Positions 28,687-39,132 of a DNA stretch of 64,000 nucleotides are shown in pieces (position 1 is the first letter of the stretch; each line of letters begins with the position of its first letter). The stretch is from positions 62,001-126,000 of the forward strand of contig NZ_AHJE01000013.1 in assembly GCF_000243095.1 (NCBI RefSeq), read 5' to 3'. The stretch is from Cupriavidus basilensis OR16 (GTDB lineage: Bacteria > Pseudomonadota > Gammaproteobacteria > Burkholderiales > Burkholderiaceae). The notes under the pieces were generated by a model. The model was not told the DNA's origin and did not search any database. It worked only from the letters and a program-made list of their open reading frames with translations. The position numbers and the translations under genes are program-made.

Positions 28687-30879
28687 TTACTGCTGCTGAT
28701 CAGCCGACGGCGTCGTCGGCGCAGCCGGCGCGGCCGGTGCAGCCGGGGCTTCGCTGGTGTTGGCGATCGGGCTGATGCTGCCGCCCTCTTCGGCCAGCGC
28801 GGCCTTCAGCGACAGGCGCAGGCGGCCCTTCTCGTCAGCCTGGATCAGCTTGACGCGAACGTGTTGGCCTTCCTTGAGCCAGTCCTTGATGTCCTTGACG
28901 CGCTCGTTGACGATCTCGGAGATATGCAGCAGGCCATCCTTGCCCGGCAGGATGTTGACGATGGCGCCAAAGTCCAGCAGCTTGAGCACGGTGCCGGCGT
29001 AGATCTTGCCCACTTCGGCTTCCGCGGTGATGCCTTCGATGCGGCGCTTGGCTTCGGCCATGCCATCGGTCGAGGTCGAGGCGATGGTGATCGTGCCGTC
29101 TTCCTGGATGTCGATGGTGGTGCCGGTTTCCTTGGTCAGCGCCTGGATGGTCGAGCCGCCCTTGCCGATCACTTCGCGGATCTTGTCCGGATGGATCTTC
29201 ATGGTGATCATGCGCGGTGCGTGCTCCGACAGCTCGGTGCGCGCATGGCCCATCGCATCCTGCATCTTGCCCAGGATATGCAGGCGGCCTTCCTTGGCTT
29301 GCGCCAGCGCGACCTGCATGATTTCCTTGGTGATGCCCTGGACCTTGATGTCCATCTGCAGCGCGGTGATGCCGTTGTCGGTACCCGCGACCTTGAAGTC
29401 CATGTCGCCGAGGTGGTCCTCGTCACCCAGGATGTCGGTCAGCACGGCGAACTTGTTGCCTTCCAGGATCAGGCCCATGGCCACGCCGGCCACGTGCGCC
29501 TTGATCGGAACGCCAGCGTCCATCAGTGCCAGGCAGCCGCCGCACACCGATGCCATCGACGACGAGCCGTTGGATTCGGTGATTTCCGACACCAGGCGAA
29601 TGGTGTAGGCAAATTCGTCGTCCTTCGGCAGGACCGGGATCAGCGCGCGCTTGGCGAGGCGGCCGTGACCGATTTCGCGGCGCTTGGGGCTGCCCACGCG
29701 GCCGGTTTCGCCGGTGGCGAACGGAGGCATGTTGTAGTGGAGCATGAAGCGGTCGCGGTATTCGCCAGCGAGCGCGTCGATGATCTGCTCATCGCCCTTG
29801 GTGCCCAGCGTGGCAACCACCAGCGCCTGGGTTTCGCCACGAGTGAAGATGGCCGAGCCGTGGGCGCGCGGCAGCACCGACGAGCGGATCTCGATCGGGC
29901 GCACGGTGCGGGTGTCGCGGCCATCGATGCGCGGCTCGCCCGACAGCACCTGGCTGCGCACGATCTTGGCTTCGATGTCGAACAGCACGTTGCCCACTTC
30001 GACCTTGTCGGCCTCCACACCGGCTTCGGCCAGCTTGGCCGCGACGGTGGCGTAGACTTCCTTGAGCTTCTGGCTGCGGGCCGACTTCTGGCGCAGCTGG
30101 TACACGTCCTGCAGCAGCGGCAGCGCGATCTCGCCAACCTTGGCGATCAGCGCTTCGTTCTTCGGGGCCGCGGTCCAGTCCCATTCCGGCTTGCCGCCGT
30201 CGCGCACCAGGTCATGGATGGCGTTGATGGCGGTCTGCATCTGCTCGTGGCCGTAGACCACGGCGCCCAGCATCACTTCTTCGGACAGCTGGCGGGCTTC
30301 CGATTCCACCATCAGCACGGCGCGCTCGGTACCGGCAACCACCAGGTCCAGTTCCGAAGCGGCGATCTGCGAGCGGGTCGGGTTCAGCAGGTACTGGCCG
30401 TCCTTGTAGCCAACGCGGGCTGCGCCAACCGGGCCGCTGAAGGGAATGCCCGACACTGCCAGGGCAGCGGAGGCGCCGATCAGGGCAGGGATGTCAGCGG
30501 GCACTTCCGGGTTCAACGACAGCACGTGGATGACCACTTGCACTTCGTTGTAGAAGCCTTCCGGGAACAGCGGGCGCAGCGGGCGGTCGATCAGGCGCGA
30601 GGTCAGCGTCTCGTTTTCCGACGGACGGCCTTCACGCTTGAAGAAGCCGCCGGGGATCTTGCCGGCAGCGTAGGTTTTTTCGATGTAGTCGACGGTCAGC
30701 GGGAAGAAGTCCTGGCCGGCCTTGGGCGACTTGGCAGCGACAACGGTGGCGAGCACCACGGTGTCTTCAATGTCGACGATCACGGCACCGCCAGCCTGGC
30801 GGGCAATCTCGCCAGTTTCCAGGCGCACCTTGTGCTGGCCCCACTGGAATTCCTTGACGATTTTATTGAACATGGTCAT
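28687..30879 (-). CDS. pnp: Polynucleotide phosphorylase
   Basis: 3'-5' exoribonuclease of the RNA degradosome, 730 residues. Two RNase PH domains (first from [24 protein letters not shown]; second with [30 protein letters not shown], the phosphate site), KH domain with [16 protein letters not shown] near residue 570, S1 domain [32 protein letters not shown] near 630, and a Pro/Ala-rich tail. Start ATG at 30877-30879 (MTMFNK) follows AGGAA. It lies downstream of rpsO; the 470-base leader holds a hairpin at 30986-31036. Confidence 0.97.
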   Translation of the reverse strand: MTMFNKIVKEFQWGQHKVRLETGEIARQAGGAVIVDIEDTVVLATVVAAKSPKAGQDFFPLTVDYIEKTYAAGKIPGGFFKREGRPSENETLTSRLIDRPLRPLFPEGFYNEVQVVIHVLSLNPEVPADIPALIGASAALAVSGIPFSGPVGAARVGYKDGQYLLNPTRSQIAASELDLVVAGTERAVLMVESEARQLSEEVMLGAVVYGHEQMQTAINAIHDLVRDGGKPEWDWTAAPKNEALIAKVGEIALPLLQDVYQLRQKSARSQKLKEVYATVAAKLAEAGVEADKVEVGNVLFDIEAKIVRSQVLSGEPRIDGRDTRTVRPIEIRSSVLPRAHGSAIFTRGETQALVVATLGTKGDEQIIDALAGEYRDRFMLHYNMPPFATGETGRVGSPKRREIGHGRLAKRALIPVLPKDDEFAYTIRLVSEITESNGSSSMASVCGGCLALMDAGVPIKAHVAGVAMGLILEGNKFAVLTDILGDEDHLGDMDFKVAGTDNGITALQMDIKVQGITKEIMQVALAQAKEGRLHILGKMQDAMGHARTELSEHAPRMITMKIHPDKIREVIGKGGSTIQALTKETGTTIDIQEDGTITIASTSTDGMAEAKRRIEGITAEAEVGKIYAGTVLKLLDFGAIVNILPGKDGLLHISEIVNERVKDIKDWLKEGQHVRVKLIQADEKGRLRLSLKAALAEEGGSISPIANTSEAPAAPAAPAAPTTPSADQQQ

Positions 30880-30985
30880 GAGCGTTCCTTTTGTTCATGC
30901 TTGCACGCTTGTGCAACGCCCGCGTTAGCAGCCGCGGGCGAACTGCCGGATCAGCGTCGGTCTCAGTCACAGGGAAGTGCTATGC

Positions 30986-31036
30986 CATTCCAGCGCGGCA
31001 CCTGGCACCTGCCTGGGCAGATACCGCGCTGGAATG
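30986..31036 (-). promoter_or_regulatory. Hairpin in the rpsO-pnp leader
   Basis: CATTCCAGCGCGG (30986-30998) and CCGCGCTGGAATG (31024-31036) are perfect 13-base inverted arms around a 25-base loop, about 105 bases before the pnp start. Its place matches that of the RNase III-cleaved stem that controls pnp in enterobacteria. Similar function is inference from position. The rest of the spacer (30880-31246) shows no other gene. Confidence 0.5.
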
Positions 31037-31246
31037 ACACAAAGCCCCGCTTCCTTGGCCGACTCCGGTATGGATTAACAGTAAAAAAGCTAAAAAAAGC
31101 TAAAGAACACAGTAACTTACTCCGTTGCACGTCTTGGCGCAACGTGTGCGCCCCCGGGGTCACGACACCATCAAGTGAAACAAAAATCACTTGCAGGAGA
31201 TCCGGACATCGACCGGACCGCGGCCGGATCCGCGACATTTCATCCG

Positions 31247-31288
31247 CAAAAACAAAATGCCTGCATCAGCGAGGCTGATGCAGGCATT
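31247..31288 (-). terminator. Intrinsic terminator after rpsO
   Basis: Minus strand AATGCCTGCATCAGC / GCTGATGCAGGCATT, a 15-bp perfect stem with a three-base loop, followed by TTTGTTTTT. It lies 64 bases past the rpsO stop, so pnp likely needs read-through or its own promoter. Confidence 0.9.
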
Positions 31289-31351
31289 AGTGGCTCACGC
31301 GAAGGCGTGCAGTGCATCCATTCGTGCTGCCATCCGGACGATCCTGGCTGC

Positions 31352-31624
31352 TTACTTACGCAGGCCGAGCTTCTCGATCAGCGAACGATAACGGTCGGCG
31401 TCGTTGGCCTTCAGGTAGTCCAGCAGGCGGCGACGACGGCTCACCATGCGCAGCAGGCCGCGGCGGCTGTGGTGATCCTTCATGTTGGCCTTGAAGTGGG
31501 GGGTCAGTTCGTTGATGCGGGTGGTCAGCAGAGCGACCTGGACTTCGGGGCTACCCGTGTCGTTGGCGGCGCGTGCGAACTGCTTGATGACTTCGGTTTT
31601 GCTGCTGATTTGGGCTTCTGCCAT
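31352..31624 (-). CDS. rpsO: 30S ribosomal protein S15
   Basis: Binds 16S rRNA early in 30S assembly. 90 residues from ATG at 31622-31624, with AAAGGAAA upstream. Family blocks [46 protein letters not shown] and [12 protein letters not shown] complete the standard sequence. Longer in-frame starts are not conserved. Confidence 0.97.
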   Translation of the reverse strand: MAEAQISSKTEVIKQFARAANDTGSPEVQVALLTTRINELTPHFKANMKDHHSRRGLLRMVSRRRRLLDYLKANDADRYRSLIEKLGLRK

Positions 31625-31805
31625 GGTGATTTCCTTTTCACTTGCGAACGCTACAGCACGAAATGTGCCGCATGCGTCGTGCCTTGTGCGTGTCCTACAT
31701 ACAGGCAACTGCCTCGCCGGGCCGGCTTTTGACAACCGGCTGGCTATGACAGCGGGCGATTATAGCGGAAAACGGGCCCGGGATGGCGTTTGCGGCAACG
31801 CAGGC

Positions 31806-33050
31806 CTAGAACCGCTCCATCTTGCAGGTCGTGGGCAACATGGTCTGCGCCGACTTGAGCTTCCTCACCGTGCGAAAGCCATATCCCGACCCCTCATTGT
31901 CAAAGCGCACATCGCCGCCCTGCTTCTCCATCACCGACACGTAGAGCGGCTGCACCACCTGGTGGTCATCGGCGCGGATCGTCGCATCATGGAAGTCGTT
32001 GACGTAGCGCATGCCCTCCAGGGCACGCGCTACCTTGACCGCGTCGGTCGACCCCGCTTGCTCGATGGCCCGGGCCAGCATCTCCACCATCATCTGCATG
32101 CGCAGGTGAACGTAGTCGTCCTTGGGCTCAGGGTAACGCGCGCGGAATGCCTGGTAGAACGCATCCGACGCCGCGCCACCCACGTTGGGGTGCCACTCCG
32201 CCACCGCCAGCACGCGCCCTACCCCGGCATCGCCCATGGCCGCCGGCGCGCCCAGCCCGTTGCCGTAGAAGGTGTAGAACTTGGCATTCAGCCCGCCCTC
32301 GCGCGCGGCCTTGATCATCAGAGTGAGATCGTTGCCCCAGTTGCCCGTGATCACGGCATCCGCGCCGCTGGCCTTGATCTTGGCGATATACGGGGCGAAA
32401 TCCTTGATCTTGCCAATCGGGTGGAACTCGTCGCCCACGATGCGCAACTCGGGTCGCTTGGCCGCCAGCATCTCACGTGCCGAACGCGCAACCTGATGCC
32501 CGAAGCTGTAGTCCTGGTCGATCAGGTAAACGCGCCGCACGCTGGCATCGGCACGGATGACCTCGGTCAGGGCCTGCATGCGCATGTCGGCGCTGGCATC
32601 GAAGCGGAAGTGCCAGAAGCTGCACCCTTCGTTGGTCAGCGTGGGATCGACCGCAGAGTAATTCAGGAACAGCACGCGCGCGTCGGGCTGCCGGCTGTTG
32701 TGGCGGTTGATGGCGCCGATCAGCGCGCCCGCCACGGCGGAGCTGTTGCCTTGCAGGACAAAGGGAATCCGCTTGTCCACCACGCTGCGCAGCTGGATCA
32801 GGCTCTCATCGACATTGCCCTTGCTATCGAAGGTAACCAGCTCGAGGGGCCGCGCGCCTTCCGCGGTCCTGACGCCACCGCGCGCATTGACGCGGTCAAT
32901 GGCAATCCGCAGGTTGCGCACCACCGCATCGCCTGCGTTGGCAAAGGGGCCGGACAACCCTTCGATCATGCCGAGACGGATCGGCTCCTGCGCGCCGGCA
33001 CTCGCCGCCACCGCCAGCAAACAGCCCGCCAGCCATCGTTTAGCCCACAT
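31806..33050 (-). CDS. Branched-chain amino acid-type ABC transporter substrate-binding protein
   Basis: Periplasmic type-1 binding protein, 414 residues. ATG at 33048-33050 (GGGAGAT upstream) starts MWAKRWLAGCLLAVAASAGAQEP, a Sec signal cleaved after AGA or AQ. Mature start IRLGMIEGLSGPFANAGDAV and VDPTLTNEGCSFWHFRFDA, YLIDQDYSFGHQ and ITGNWGNDLTLMIKAA are typical of the LivK-like group. No permease or ATPase genes adjoin, so it is an orphan binding protein; the ligand is unknown. Spacing to the divergent gene on the right is only 26 bases. Confidence 0.87.
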   Translation of the reverse strand: MWAKRWLAGCLLAVAASAGAQEPIRLGMIEGLSGPFANAGDAVVRNLRIAIDRVNARGGVRTAEGARPLELVTFDSKGNVDESLIQLRSVVDKRIPFVLQGNSSAVAGALIGAINRHNSRQPDARVLFLNYSAVDPTLTNEGCSFWHFRFDASADMRMQALTEVIRADASVRRVYLIDQDYSFGHQVARSAREMLAAKRPELRIVGDEFHPIGKIKDFAPYIAKIKASGADAVITGNWGNDLTLMIKAAREGGLNAKFYTFYGNGLGAPAAMGDAGVGRVLAVAEWHPNVGGAASDAFYQAFRARYPEPKDDYVHLRMQMMVEMLARAIEQAGSTDAVKVARALEGMRYVNDFHDATIRADDHQVVQPLYVSVMEKQGGDVRFDNEGSGYGFRTVRKLKSAQTMLPTTCKMERF

Positions 33051-33076
33051 CGAGTGATCTCCCGCCAAAGCGCTGC

Positions 33077-33625
33077 ATGGTAAGCCAGCGGCCCGGCCGA
33101 GGCAAATCGGATGGCGCTCGCGGCAAAACGGGCAATTGGGCGAGGATAACGCCGCCAGCCCGCGGCTTGCCGTCGGAAGGACCTGAGGGCTACACGAGGC
33201 GCGCACAACTTTCGCCGGAAGCCGCCGTGCAAGCCCGCTTCGGCACGCCAACCGATACCTACCAGCTAGCCGACGGCACGCAGCGCTGGATCTACTCGAA
33301 GCAACCCTTCGGGCAGCAATCCTACGCGGCCGACTTCGACCGCGATGGCCACCTGAGCGCCTTCCGCCAGATGCTGCAGACCAGCGAGCTCTACAAGGCG
33401 AAGGTCGATGTCTGGACCAAGCTGGACGTGGAACAGCACTTCGGCAAGCCCCGCGAGCCCAAGCAGTATTACCCGCTGATGAAGCGCGAAGTATGGTCTT
33501 ACCGCTTCAGGCATGAGGACACCTGGCCGTCGATGTTCAATTTCTATTTCGACGACGCCGGCGTGCTGCGCCAGACCCAGATCACGCCAGACCCGCTCGC
33601 GGAGGGGCGCGGCCGACGCCGCTGA
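33077..33625 (+). CDS. BamE/SmpA-like lipoprotein domain, N-terminus doubtful
   Basis: The C-terminal 130 residues (AVQARFGTPTDTYQLADGTQRWIY, AADFDRDGHLSAF, LDVEQHFGKPREPKQYYPL, SMFNFYFDDAGVLRQTQITPDP) form two BamE-like repeats as in putative outer-membrane lipoproteins of Burkholderiaceae. The first 50 residues (from ATG at 33077) are basic, have no signal peptide and no lipobox Cys, unlike the family. The start is also too close to the divergent gene for a normal promoter. A loss of upstream bases is probable, so start and export are uncertain. Confidence 0.65.
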   Translation: MVSQRPGRGKSDGARGKTGNWARITPPARGLPSEGPEGYTRRAQLSPEAAVQARFGTPTDTYQLADGTQRWIYSKQPFGQQSYAADFDRDGHLSAFRQMLQTSELYKAKVDVWTKLDVEQHFGKPREPKQYYPLMKREVWSYRFRHEDTWPSMFNFYFDDAGVLRQTQITPDPLAEGRGRRR

Positions 33626-33639
33626 GGGCGGGAAAATGC

Positions 33640-33677
33640 AAAAAGCCCGCCATCATCCTCATGGGAACGTGGCGGGC
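33640..33677 (-). terminator. Intrinsic terminator after leuA
   Basis: Minus strand GCCCGCCA ... TGGCGGGC (8-bp stem) followed by TTTTTGC, 53 bases past the leuA stop. A further GC hairpin (about 33687-33714) lies between it and leuA. Confidence 0.8.
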
Positions 33678-33729
33678 CGATTCAAGCCCCGCGGCCGGAT
33701 AGGCCGCGGGCTTACCGGTCGGATCGGGA

Positions 33730-35268
33730 TCAGATCTGCGGGTTGATCTTCTGCACGGCTTTGTCGTGCAGCTTGTTCAGCGCGGCCAGATAGGCCTTGG
33801 CCGAGGCGGCCACGATATCGGGATCGGTGCCCACGCCGTTGACGATGCGCCCGCCCTTGGACAACCGCACCGTGACTTCGCCCTGTGCCTGCGTGCCGGC
33901 GGTGATGGCATTGACCGAATACAGCACCAACTCGGCACCGCTGGCGACCTTGCCTTCGATTGCGTGGAGCGTGGCATCCACCGGGCCGTTGCCCTCGCCT
34001 TCGCCCGTCAGCTCATTGCCGTCCATGTTGAACACCACGCGCGCATGCGGGCGCTCGCCGGTCTCGGAGTGCTGCGACAGCGAGATAAAGCGGAAGTGCT
34101 CGTTGACGTCGTGCGCCTCGTCGGACACGATGGCCATGATGTCTTCGTCGAAGATCTCGGACTTCTGATCGGCCAGTTCCTTGAAGCGGGTGAACGCGGC
34201 ATTGACTTCGCCCTCGCTCTCCAGCTCGATGCCGAGTTCCTGCAGGCGTTGCTTGAAGGCGTTGCGGCCCGAGAGCTTGCCCAGCACGATCTTGTTGGCG
34301 GACCAGCCCACGTCTTCCGCGCGCATGATCTCGTAGGTATCGCGCGCCTTCAGCACGCCATCCTGGTGAATGCCCGAAGCATGCGCGAAGGCGTTGGCGC
34401 CAACCACGGCCTTGTTGGGCTGCACCACGAAGCCGGTGATCTGCGACACCAGCTTGGAGGCCGGCACGATCTGCGTGGTGTCCACGCCGACGTCCATGTC
34501 GAAGTAGTCACGGCGCGTCTTGACCGCCATCACGACTTCTTCCAGGCTGGTATTGCCGGCACGCTCGCCGAGGCCGTTGATGGTGCACTCGACCTGGCGC
34601 GCGCCGCCGAGCTTGACCGCCGCCAGCGAATTGGCCACGGCCATGCCGAGGTCATTGTGGCAATGCACGGACCAGATGGCCTTGTCGGAATTGGGAATGC
34701 GTTCGCGCACCGAGCGGATCAGGCCAGCGTAGCCTTCCGGCACGGCGTAGCCCACCGTATCCGGCAGGTTGATGGTGGTAGCGCCTTCCTTGATCACGCC
34801 TTCGAGCACGCGGCACAGGAAGTCCATGTCCGAGCGGCTGCCGTCTTCGGGCGAAAATTCGATATCGTCGGTGAACTGGCGCGCAAAGCGTACCGCCTGG
34901 ATGGCCTGTTCGAAGACCTGGTCCGGCGTCATGCGCAGCTTCTTTTCCATATGCAGCGCCGAGGTGGCGATGAAGGTGTGGATACGGAAGGAGTTGGCCG
35001 GCTTCAGGGCCTCGGCGGCGCGGGCGATATCACGGTCGTTGGCGCGGGCCAGCGAGCAGATGGTGGAATCCTTGATGACCTGTGCGATGGAGCGGATCGC
35101 TTCGAAGTCTCCGTTGGAGCTGGCGGCGAAGCCGGCCTCGATCACGTCGACCCTCAGGCGCTCCAGCTGGCGCGCGATGCGGATCTTTTCCTCGCGGGTC
35201 ATGGAGGCGCCAGGCGATTGTTCGCCGTCGCGCAAGGTGGTGTCGAAAATAATGAGTTTGTCGGACAT
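33730..35268 (-). CDS. leuA: 2-isopropylmalate synthase
   Basis: First committed step of leucine synthesis: acetyl-CoA plus 2-oxoisovalerate. 512 residues. Catalytic domain [18 protein letters not shown], metal His pair in [41 protein letters not shown]; the C-terminal allosteric LeuA domain (from about residue 390) ends with [23 protein letters not shown], where leucine feedback acts. Preceded by a 26-codon leader peptide with five leucines and a terminator, so expression is probably attenuated by leucyl-tRNA supply. Confidence 0.97.
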   Translation of the reverse strand: MSDKLIIFDTTLRDGEQSPGASMTREEKIRIARQLERLRVDVIEAGFAASSNGDFEAIRSIAQVIKDSTICSLARANDRDIARAAEALKPANSFRIHTFIATSALHMEKKLRMTPDQVFEQAIQAVRFARQFTDDIEFSPEDGSRSDMDFLCRVLEGVIKEGATTINLPDTVGYAVPEGYAGLIRSVRERIPNSDKAIWSVHCHNDLGMAVANSLAAVKLGGARQVECTINGLGERAGNTSLEEVVMAVKTRRDYFDMDVGVDTTQIVPASKLVSQITGFVVQPNKAVVGANAFAHASGIHQDGVLKARDTYEIMRAEDVGWSANKIVLGKLSGRNAFKQRLQELGIELESEGEVNAAFTRFKELADQKSEIFDEDIMAIVSDEAHDVNEHFRFISLSQHSETGERPHARVVFNMDGNELTGEGEGNGPVDATLHAIEGKVASGAELVLYSVNAITAGTQAQGEVTVRLSKGGRIVNGVGTDPDIVAASAKAYLAALNKLHDKAVQKINPQI

Positions 35269-35395
35269 GGGTGGGGCTCCTGGGCTTACTTTTGTATTTG
35301 GCGAATCAAGTTACGGTCTCGGCATCCGCCGTTTCGCTTTGCTGTGCTGCTGTATTCGTGTGGCTGTATTCGTGTGGCTGTAACTGCGCTGAATG

Positions 35396-35437
35396 CAAAA
35401 CGCCCCGGCGTGCAGTGATGCAGGCCGGGGCGTTTTT
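35396..35437 (-). terminator. Attenuator terminator in the leuA leader
   Basis: Minus strand AAACGCCCCGGC ... GCCGGGGCGTTTT with a 14-base loop that itself pairs (TGCA..TGCA). It stands about 40 bases after the leader-peptide stop and 128 bases before leuA. A competing small stem (GAGGG/CCCTC, 35459-35477) overlaps the leader stop codon. Confidence 0.8.
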
Positions 35438-35475
35438 AAATCCTGTGTGACTTTACGCGAGGGTCTTGGCTTCCC

Positions 35476-35556
35476 TCAGCGCGAACGCGTCCCGACCTGA
35501 CGGCCTAGTAGGCCACCTAGAATGGTGCGGGCGAGTAGGGCTTGGCGCGAAATCAT
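35476..35556 (-). CDS. leuA leader peptide (26 residues, Leu-rich)
   Basis: ATG at 35554-35556, TGA at 35476-35478. The peptide begins MISRQALLARTILGGLLGRQ. Five of 26 residues are Leu, in two clusters; four of the five codons are CTA, the leucine codon least used in this GC-rich genome (neighbouring genes use CTG almost throughout). With the downstream terminator and leuA this is the classic layout for translational attenuation. No Shine-Dalgarno is visible; the ATG lies 8 bases after the -10 box. Confidence 0.8.
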   Translation of the reverse strand: MISRQALLARTILGGLLGRQVGTRSR

Positions 35557-35563
35557 GTGAGCG

Positions 35564-35592
35564 ACTATAGCCGAGAAGCGGGGCGTGTGCAA
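35564..35592 (-). promoter_or_regulatory. Sigma-70 promoter of the leuA leader
   Basis: Minus strand TTGCAC (35587-35592), 17-base spacer, TATAGT (35564-35569). Four of six and five of six match the consensus boxes with ideal spacing. The start site would fall at 35556-35558, on or next to the A of the leader-peptide ATG. Confidence 0.75.
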
Positions 35593-35665
35593 TATGGATG
35601 CGCTAATCGGGCCGATAGCCGAAAAAGCCGGCCCAGGGAGCGCCTTGCCCCCTGGGCGGCGGGCG

Positions 35666-36175
35666 TCAGGCCGCGGGCGGGATGCGCAGCTTCTGGCCGG
35701 GGTAGATCTTGTCCGGATGCGTCAACATCGGCTCGTTGGCCTCGAAGATCGCGGTGTACAACGCGCCGTTGCCGTAGGCTGTCTGGGAAATCGCCCAGAG
35801 GGTGTCGCCCTTGACCACGGTGTGCCAGGTCGATTCGGTGGAGTCGACATTGACCGACATCTTGTCTTCCACCTTATCCACGCCCTGCACATTGCCGCAA
35901 CACAGGATGATCTTCTCGCGGGTGGCCTGGTCCGGCGCCACGCCAAATACCGTCACCAGCCCCTGCGAGCCGTCCACCTGCACCATGAGCCCGGTGGCAT
36001 CGAGGCTCATCTGCTTGATATAGCCTTCGATGGCATCGCCGGCGGCGCGGTTGGCCGCATCGGCATCGGCGTCCGCCGCCGGCGCATCGGCCGGAGCGGC
36101 CGCGGGCGCGGCTTGTGCTGCGCTCCCGCCAAACAGTTTCTCTCCTGCTTCCTTGATGAAGTCGAGCATGCCCAT
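35666..36175 (-). CDS. BON and LysM domain protein (YgaU/Kbp-like)
   Basis: 169 residues from ATG at 36173-36175 with GGAGG five bases upstream. N-terminal amphipathic segment MGMLDFIKEAGEKLFGG, Ala/Pro/Asp linker (to about 50), BON domain (AIEGYIKQMSLDATGLMVQVDGSQGLVTVFG and VQGVDKVEDKMSV), then a C-terminal LysM domain (WHTVVKGDTLWAISQTAYGNG ... IYPGQKLRIPP). The same architecture as E. coli YgaU, a cytoplasmic potassium-binding protein; no signal peptide is visible, in agreement. Confidence 0.88.
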   Translation of the reverse strand: MGMLDFIKEAGEKLFGGSAAQAAPAAAPADAPAADADADAANRAAGDAIEGYIKQMSLDATGLMVQVDGSQGLVTVFGVAPDQATREKIILCCGNVQGVDKVEDKMSVNVDSTESTWHTVVKGDTLWAISQTAYGNGALYTAIFEANEPMLTHPDKIYPGQKLRIPPAA

Positions 36176-36284
36176 GAGAACCTCCAAAGATAAGTGGACA
36201 ACAAGGGGACTACACATGACAACCATGGCTACAGTGAACCACGGCAAACGCCACGGCAAGCGCAGCATCCTGGAAAACAAAGGT

Positions 36285-36310
36285 AAAAAAGGCGCCGTAG
36301 CGCCTTTTTA
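36285..36310. terminator. Bidirectional terminator beyond pssA
   Basis: AAAAAAGGCGC-CGTA-GCGCCTTTTT, a compact stem with A/T runs on both sides, 12 bases after the pssA stop on the minus strand. It separates pssA from the LysM gene downstream. Confidence 0.85.
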
Positions 36311-36321
36311 TTGACCCGCGA

Positions 36322-37178
36322 TCAGGAACGATCGTTCCCGCCGTCCCGCACCTTGCGGATCTCGGCCGGCTTGCCGTGCAGCGCGTGCCAGCCCCACAGC
36401 AGGTAGCCGGAGATGGCATAGGCCACGAACAGGCCGAACAGCGCCACCGGCGGATCCGTGGAAACCACCACGAACAGCACCAGCACCAGCACCATCATGC
36501 CAAAGGGCACGCGGTAGCGCACATCCAGCGCCTTGCCGCTATAGAACGGCGCATTGGAGACCATCGACAACCCGGCGTACAGCGTGATGCCGAACGCCAC
36601 CCACGGCATCCAGAGGTCCTTGACCGGCAGCTTGTTGTCGATCACCAGCCAGACGAAACCCGCTTGTCGACCACGCCGATGTTGGCGTTGAAGCGCGCCA
36701 GCCGCAGCGCGGCGCAGGTGCAATACACGAAGGCGGCAATCCACCCCCACTTGCCCAGGTCATGCAGGATCCACTCATACATCACCAGCGCCGGCGCAAC
36801 GCCGAACGAGGTCATGTCCGACAACGAATCGTATTGCTCGCCGAACGCGCTCTGCGTATTGGTGATACGCGCGACCCGGCCGTCCATGCCGTCCAGCACC
36901 ATCGCGGCGAAGATCGCGATGGCCGCGCTGTCAAAGCGCATGTTCATGGCCTGCACGATGGCAAAGAAGCCGGCGAACAAAGCCGCCGTGGTGAACGCGT
37001 TGGGCAGCAGGTAAATGCCGCGCCGGCGCGGACGCACGTACTCGATGTCGTGATCGTCCCCGGCATCGTCGTCGAAGTCCTCGGACTCGTTGCCACGCAA
37101 CTGGTTGTGGCGGAAAGGACGCAAGTTGGTCACGTTGCCATTGGTAACGCGCTTATTGCGTCGGTTGAAAGCACCCAT
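36322..37178 (-). CDS. pssA: Phosphatidylserine synthase (internal deletion near 36662)
   Basis: CDP-alcohol phosphatidyltransferase joining CDP-diacylglycerol and serine. Starts MGAFNRRNKRVTNGNVTN; the signature DGMDGRVARITNTQSAFGEQ with YDSLSD gives the D-x2-DG-x2-AR-x8-G-x3-D-x3-D motif. After FNANIGVVDKR the frame breaks near 36662; the continuation AGFVWLVIDNKLPVKDLWMP is in another frame. Relatives have about 14 more residues here (the FFQGLPSPAAAA region), so some 40-45 bases are missing with GCG at the joint. As it stands the enzyme would be dead, yet the step is normally essential, so an assembly fault is likely. Upstream of it in the operon is psd. Confidence 0.88.
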
Positions 37179-37220
37179 GCCTGTTCTCCAGTGGGTCTGA
37201 TCTGTTCCGGCTGCGCCGGA

Positions 37221-37865
37221 TTAATCCAGCTCAGCCAGGATGGTCGACGAGGCCGACACCTTCTCGCCGATGGTGACGCGCGGGCGCGCATCCACCGGCA
37301 GGTAGACGTCGACGCGCGAGCCAAAGCGGATGAAGCCATAGCGCTGGCCGCGCGACAGCGTCTCGCCGACGCGGGTGTAGCAGAGGATGCGGCGGGCCAC
37401 CAGGCCAGCCACCTGTACCAAGGTCACCACCTTGCCGTCGGCGGCACGGCGGATGACCACGGCATTGCGCTCGTTCTCGAGCGAGGCCTTGTCGAGGTCG
37501 GCGTTGACGAACTTGCCGGGAAAATACTCGACCTTCTCGACCTTGCCGTCCACGGACACCCGGTTGGAGTGTACGTTGAACACGTTCATGAAGACGCTGA
37601 TCTTCAGCGCCTCGCGGCCCGCGTACGGGTCCATGGTTTTCTCGACCACCACGATGCGGCCATCGGCGGGCGCCAGCACGGCGTTGGGCTGGGCGGGAAT
37701 GGCCCGCGGCGGATCACGGAAAAACTGCAGCACGAACAGCGTAATGATCCACAGCGGAAAGGCCCACCAGAAGCCAGCGCTGACCTGCACCAGCAGCGAG
37801 ATGACAAAGGCGCCAGCCAGGAACGGCCAGCCTTCACGGGCGATCAGCGGATGAGGATAGTTCAT
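37221..37865 (-). CDS. psd: Phosphatidylserine decarboxylase proenzyme (short type)
   Basis: Makes phosphatidylethanolamine from phosphatidylserine. 214 residues with N-terminal membrane helices ([34 protein letters not shown]). [20 protein letters not shown] is family-typical, and the self-cleavage Gly-Ser lies in [12 protein letters not shown], yielding the pyruvoyl alpha chain. Forms an operon with pssA 42 bases downstream. Confidence 0.94.
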   Translation of the reverse strand: MNYPHPLIAREGWPFLAGAFVISLLVQVSAGFWWAFPLWIITLFVLQFFRDPPRAIPAQPNAVLAPADGRIVVVEKTMDPYAGREALKISVFMNVFNVHSNRVSVDGKVEKVEYFPGKFVNADLDKASLENERNAVVIRRAADGKVVTLVQVAGLVARRILCYTRVGETLSRGQRYGFIRFGSRVDVYLPVDARPRVTIGEKVSASSTILAELD

Positions 37866-37903
37866 GCAATGCTTACTTGGTGGATAAAGTCTGACAAGGA
37901 TAA

Positions 37904-37971
37904 CAAAAAGCCGTTCAGTCCCCGCCTGAATAACCCCTCGAACGGGGATTTGTGCGGATTACTGAACGGCT
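37904..37971 (-). terminator. Terminator after ilvC
   Basis: Outer 11-bp stem AGCCGTTCAGT / ACTGAACGGCT enclosing a smaller CCCCGTTCGAGGGG hairpin; on the minus strand it is followed by TTTTTG. It lies 48 bases past the ilvC stop. Confidence 0.85.
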
Positions 37972-38018
37972 GCGGCCCGCGCCGTCAGAGGCGGCGGACC
38001 GTCGGACTGTAGTACAGC

Positions 38019-39089
<1,071 letters not shown>

Positions 39090-39132
39090 CTAGTGCCGGC
39101 ACCGGCGCCGCCCTTGGATACTGCAATCAGGC

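Noticed and set aside
28318..31278. 986-codon plus-strand frame over pnp
   Set aside because: Antisense to a well-conserved pnp; no start context and no recognisable motif.
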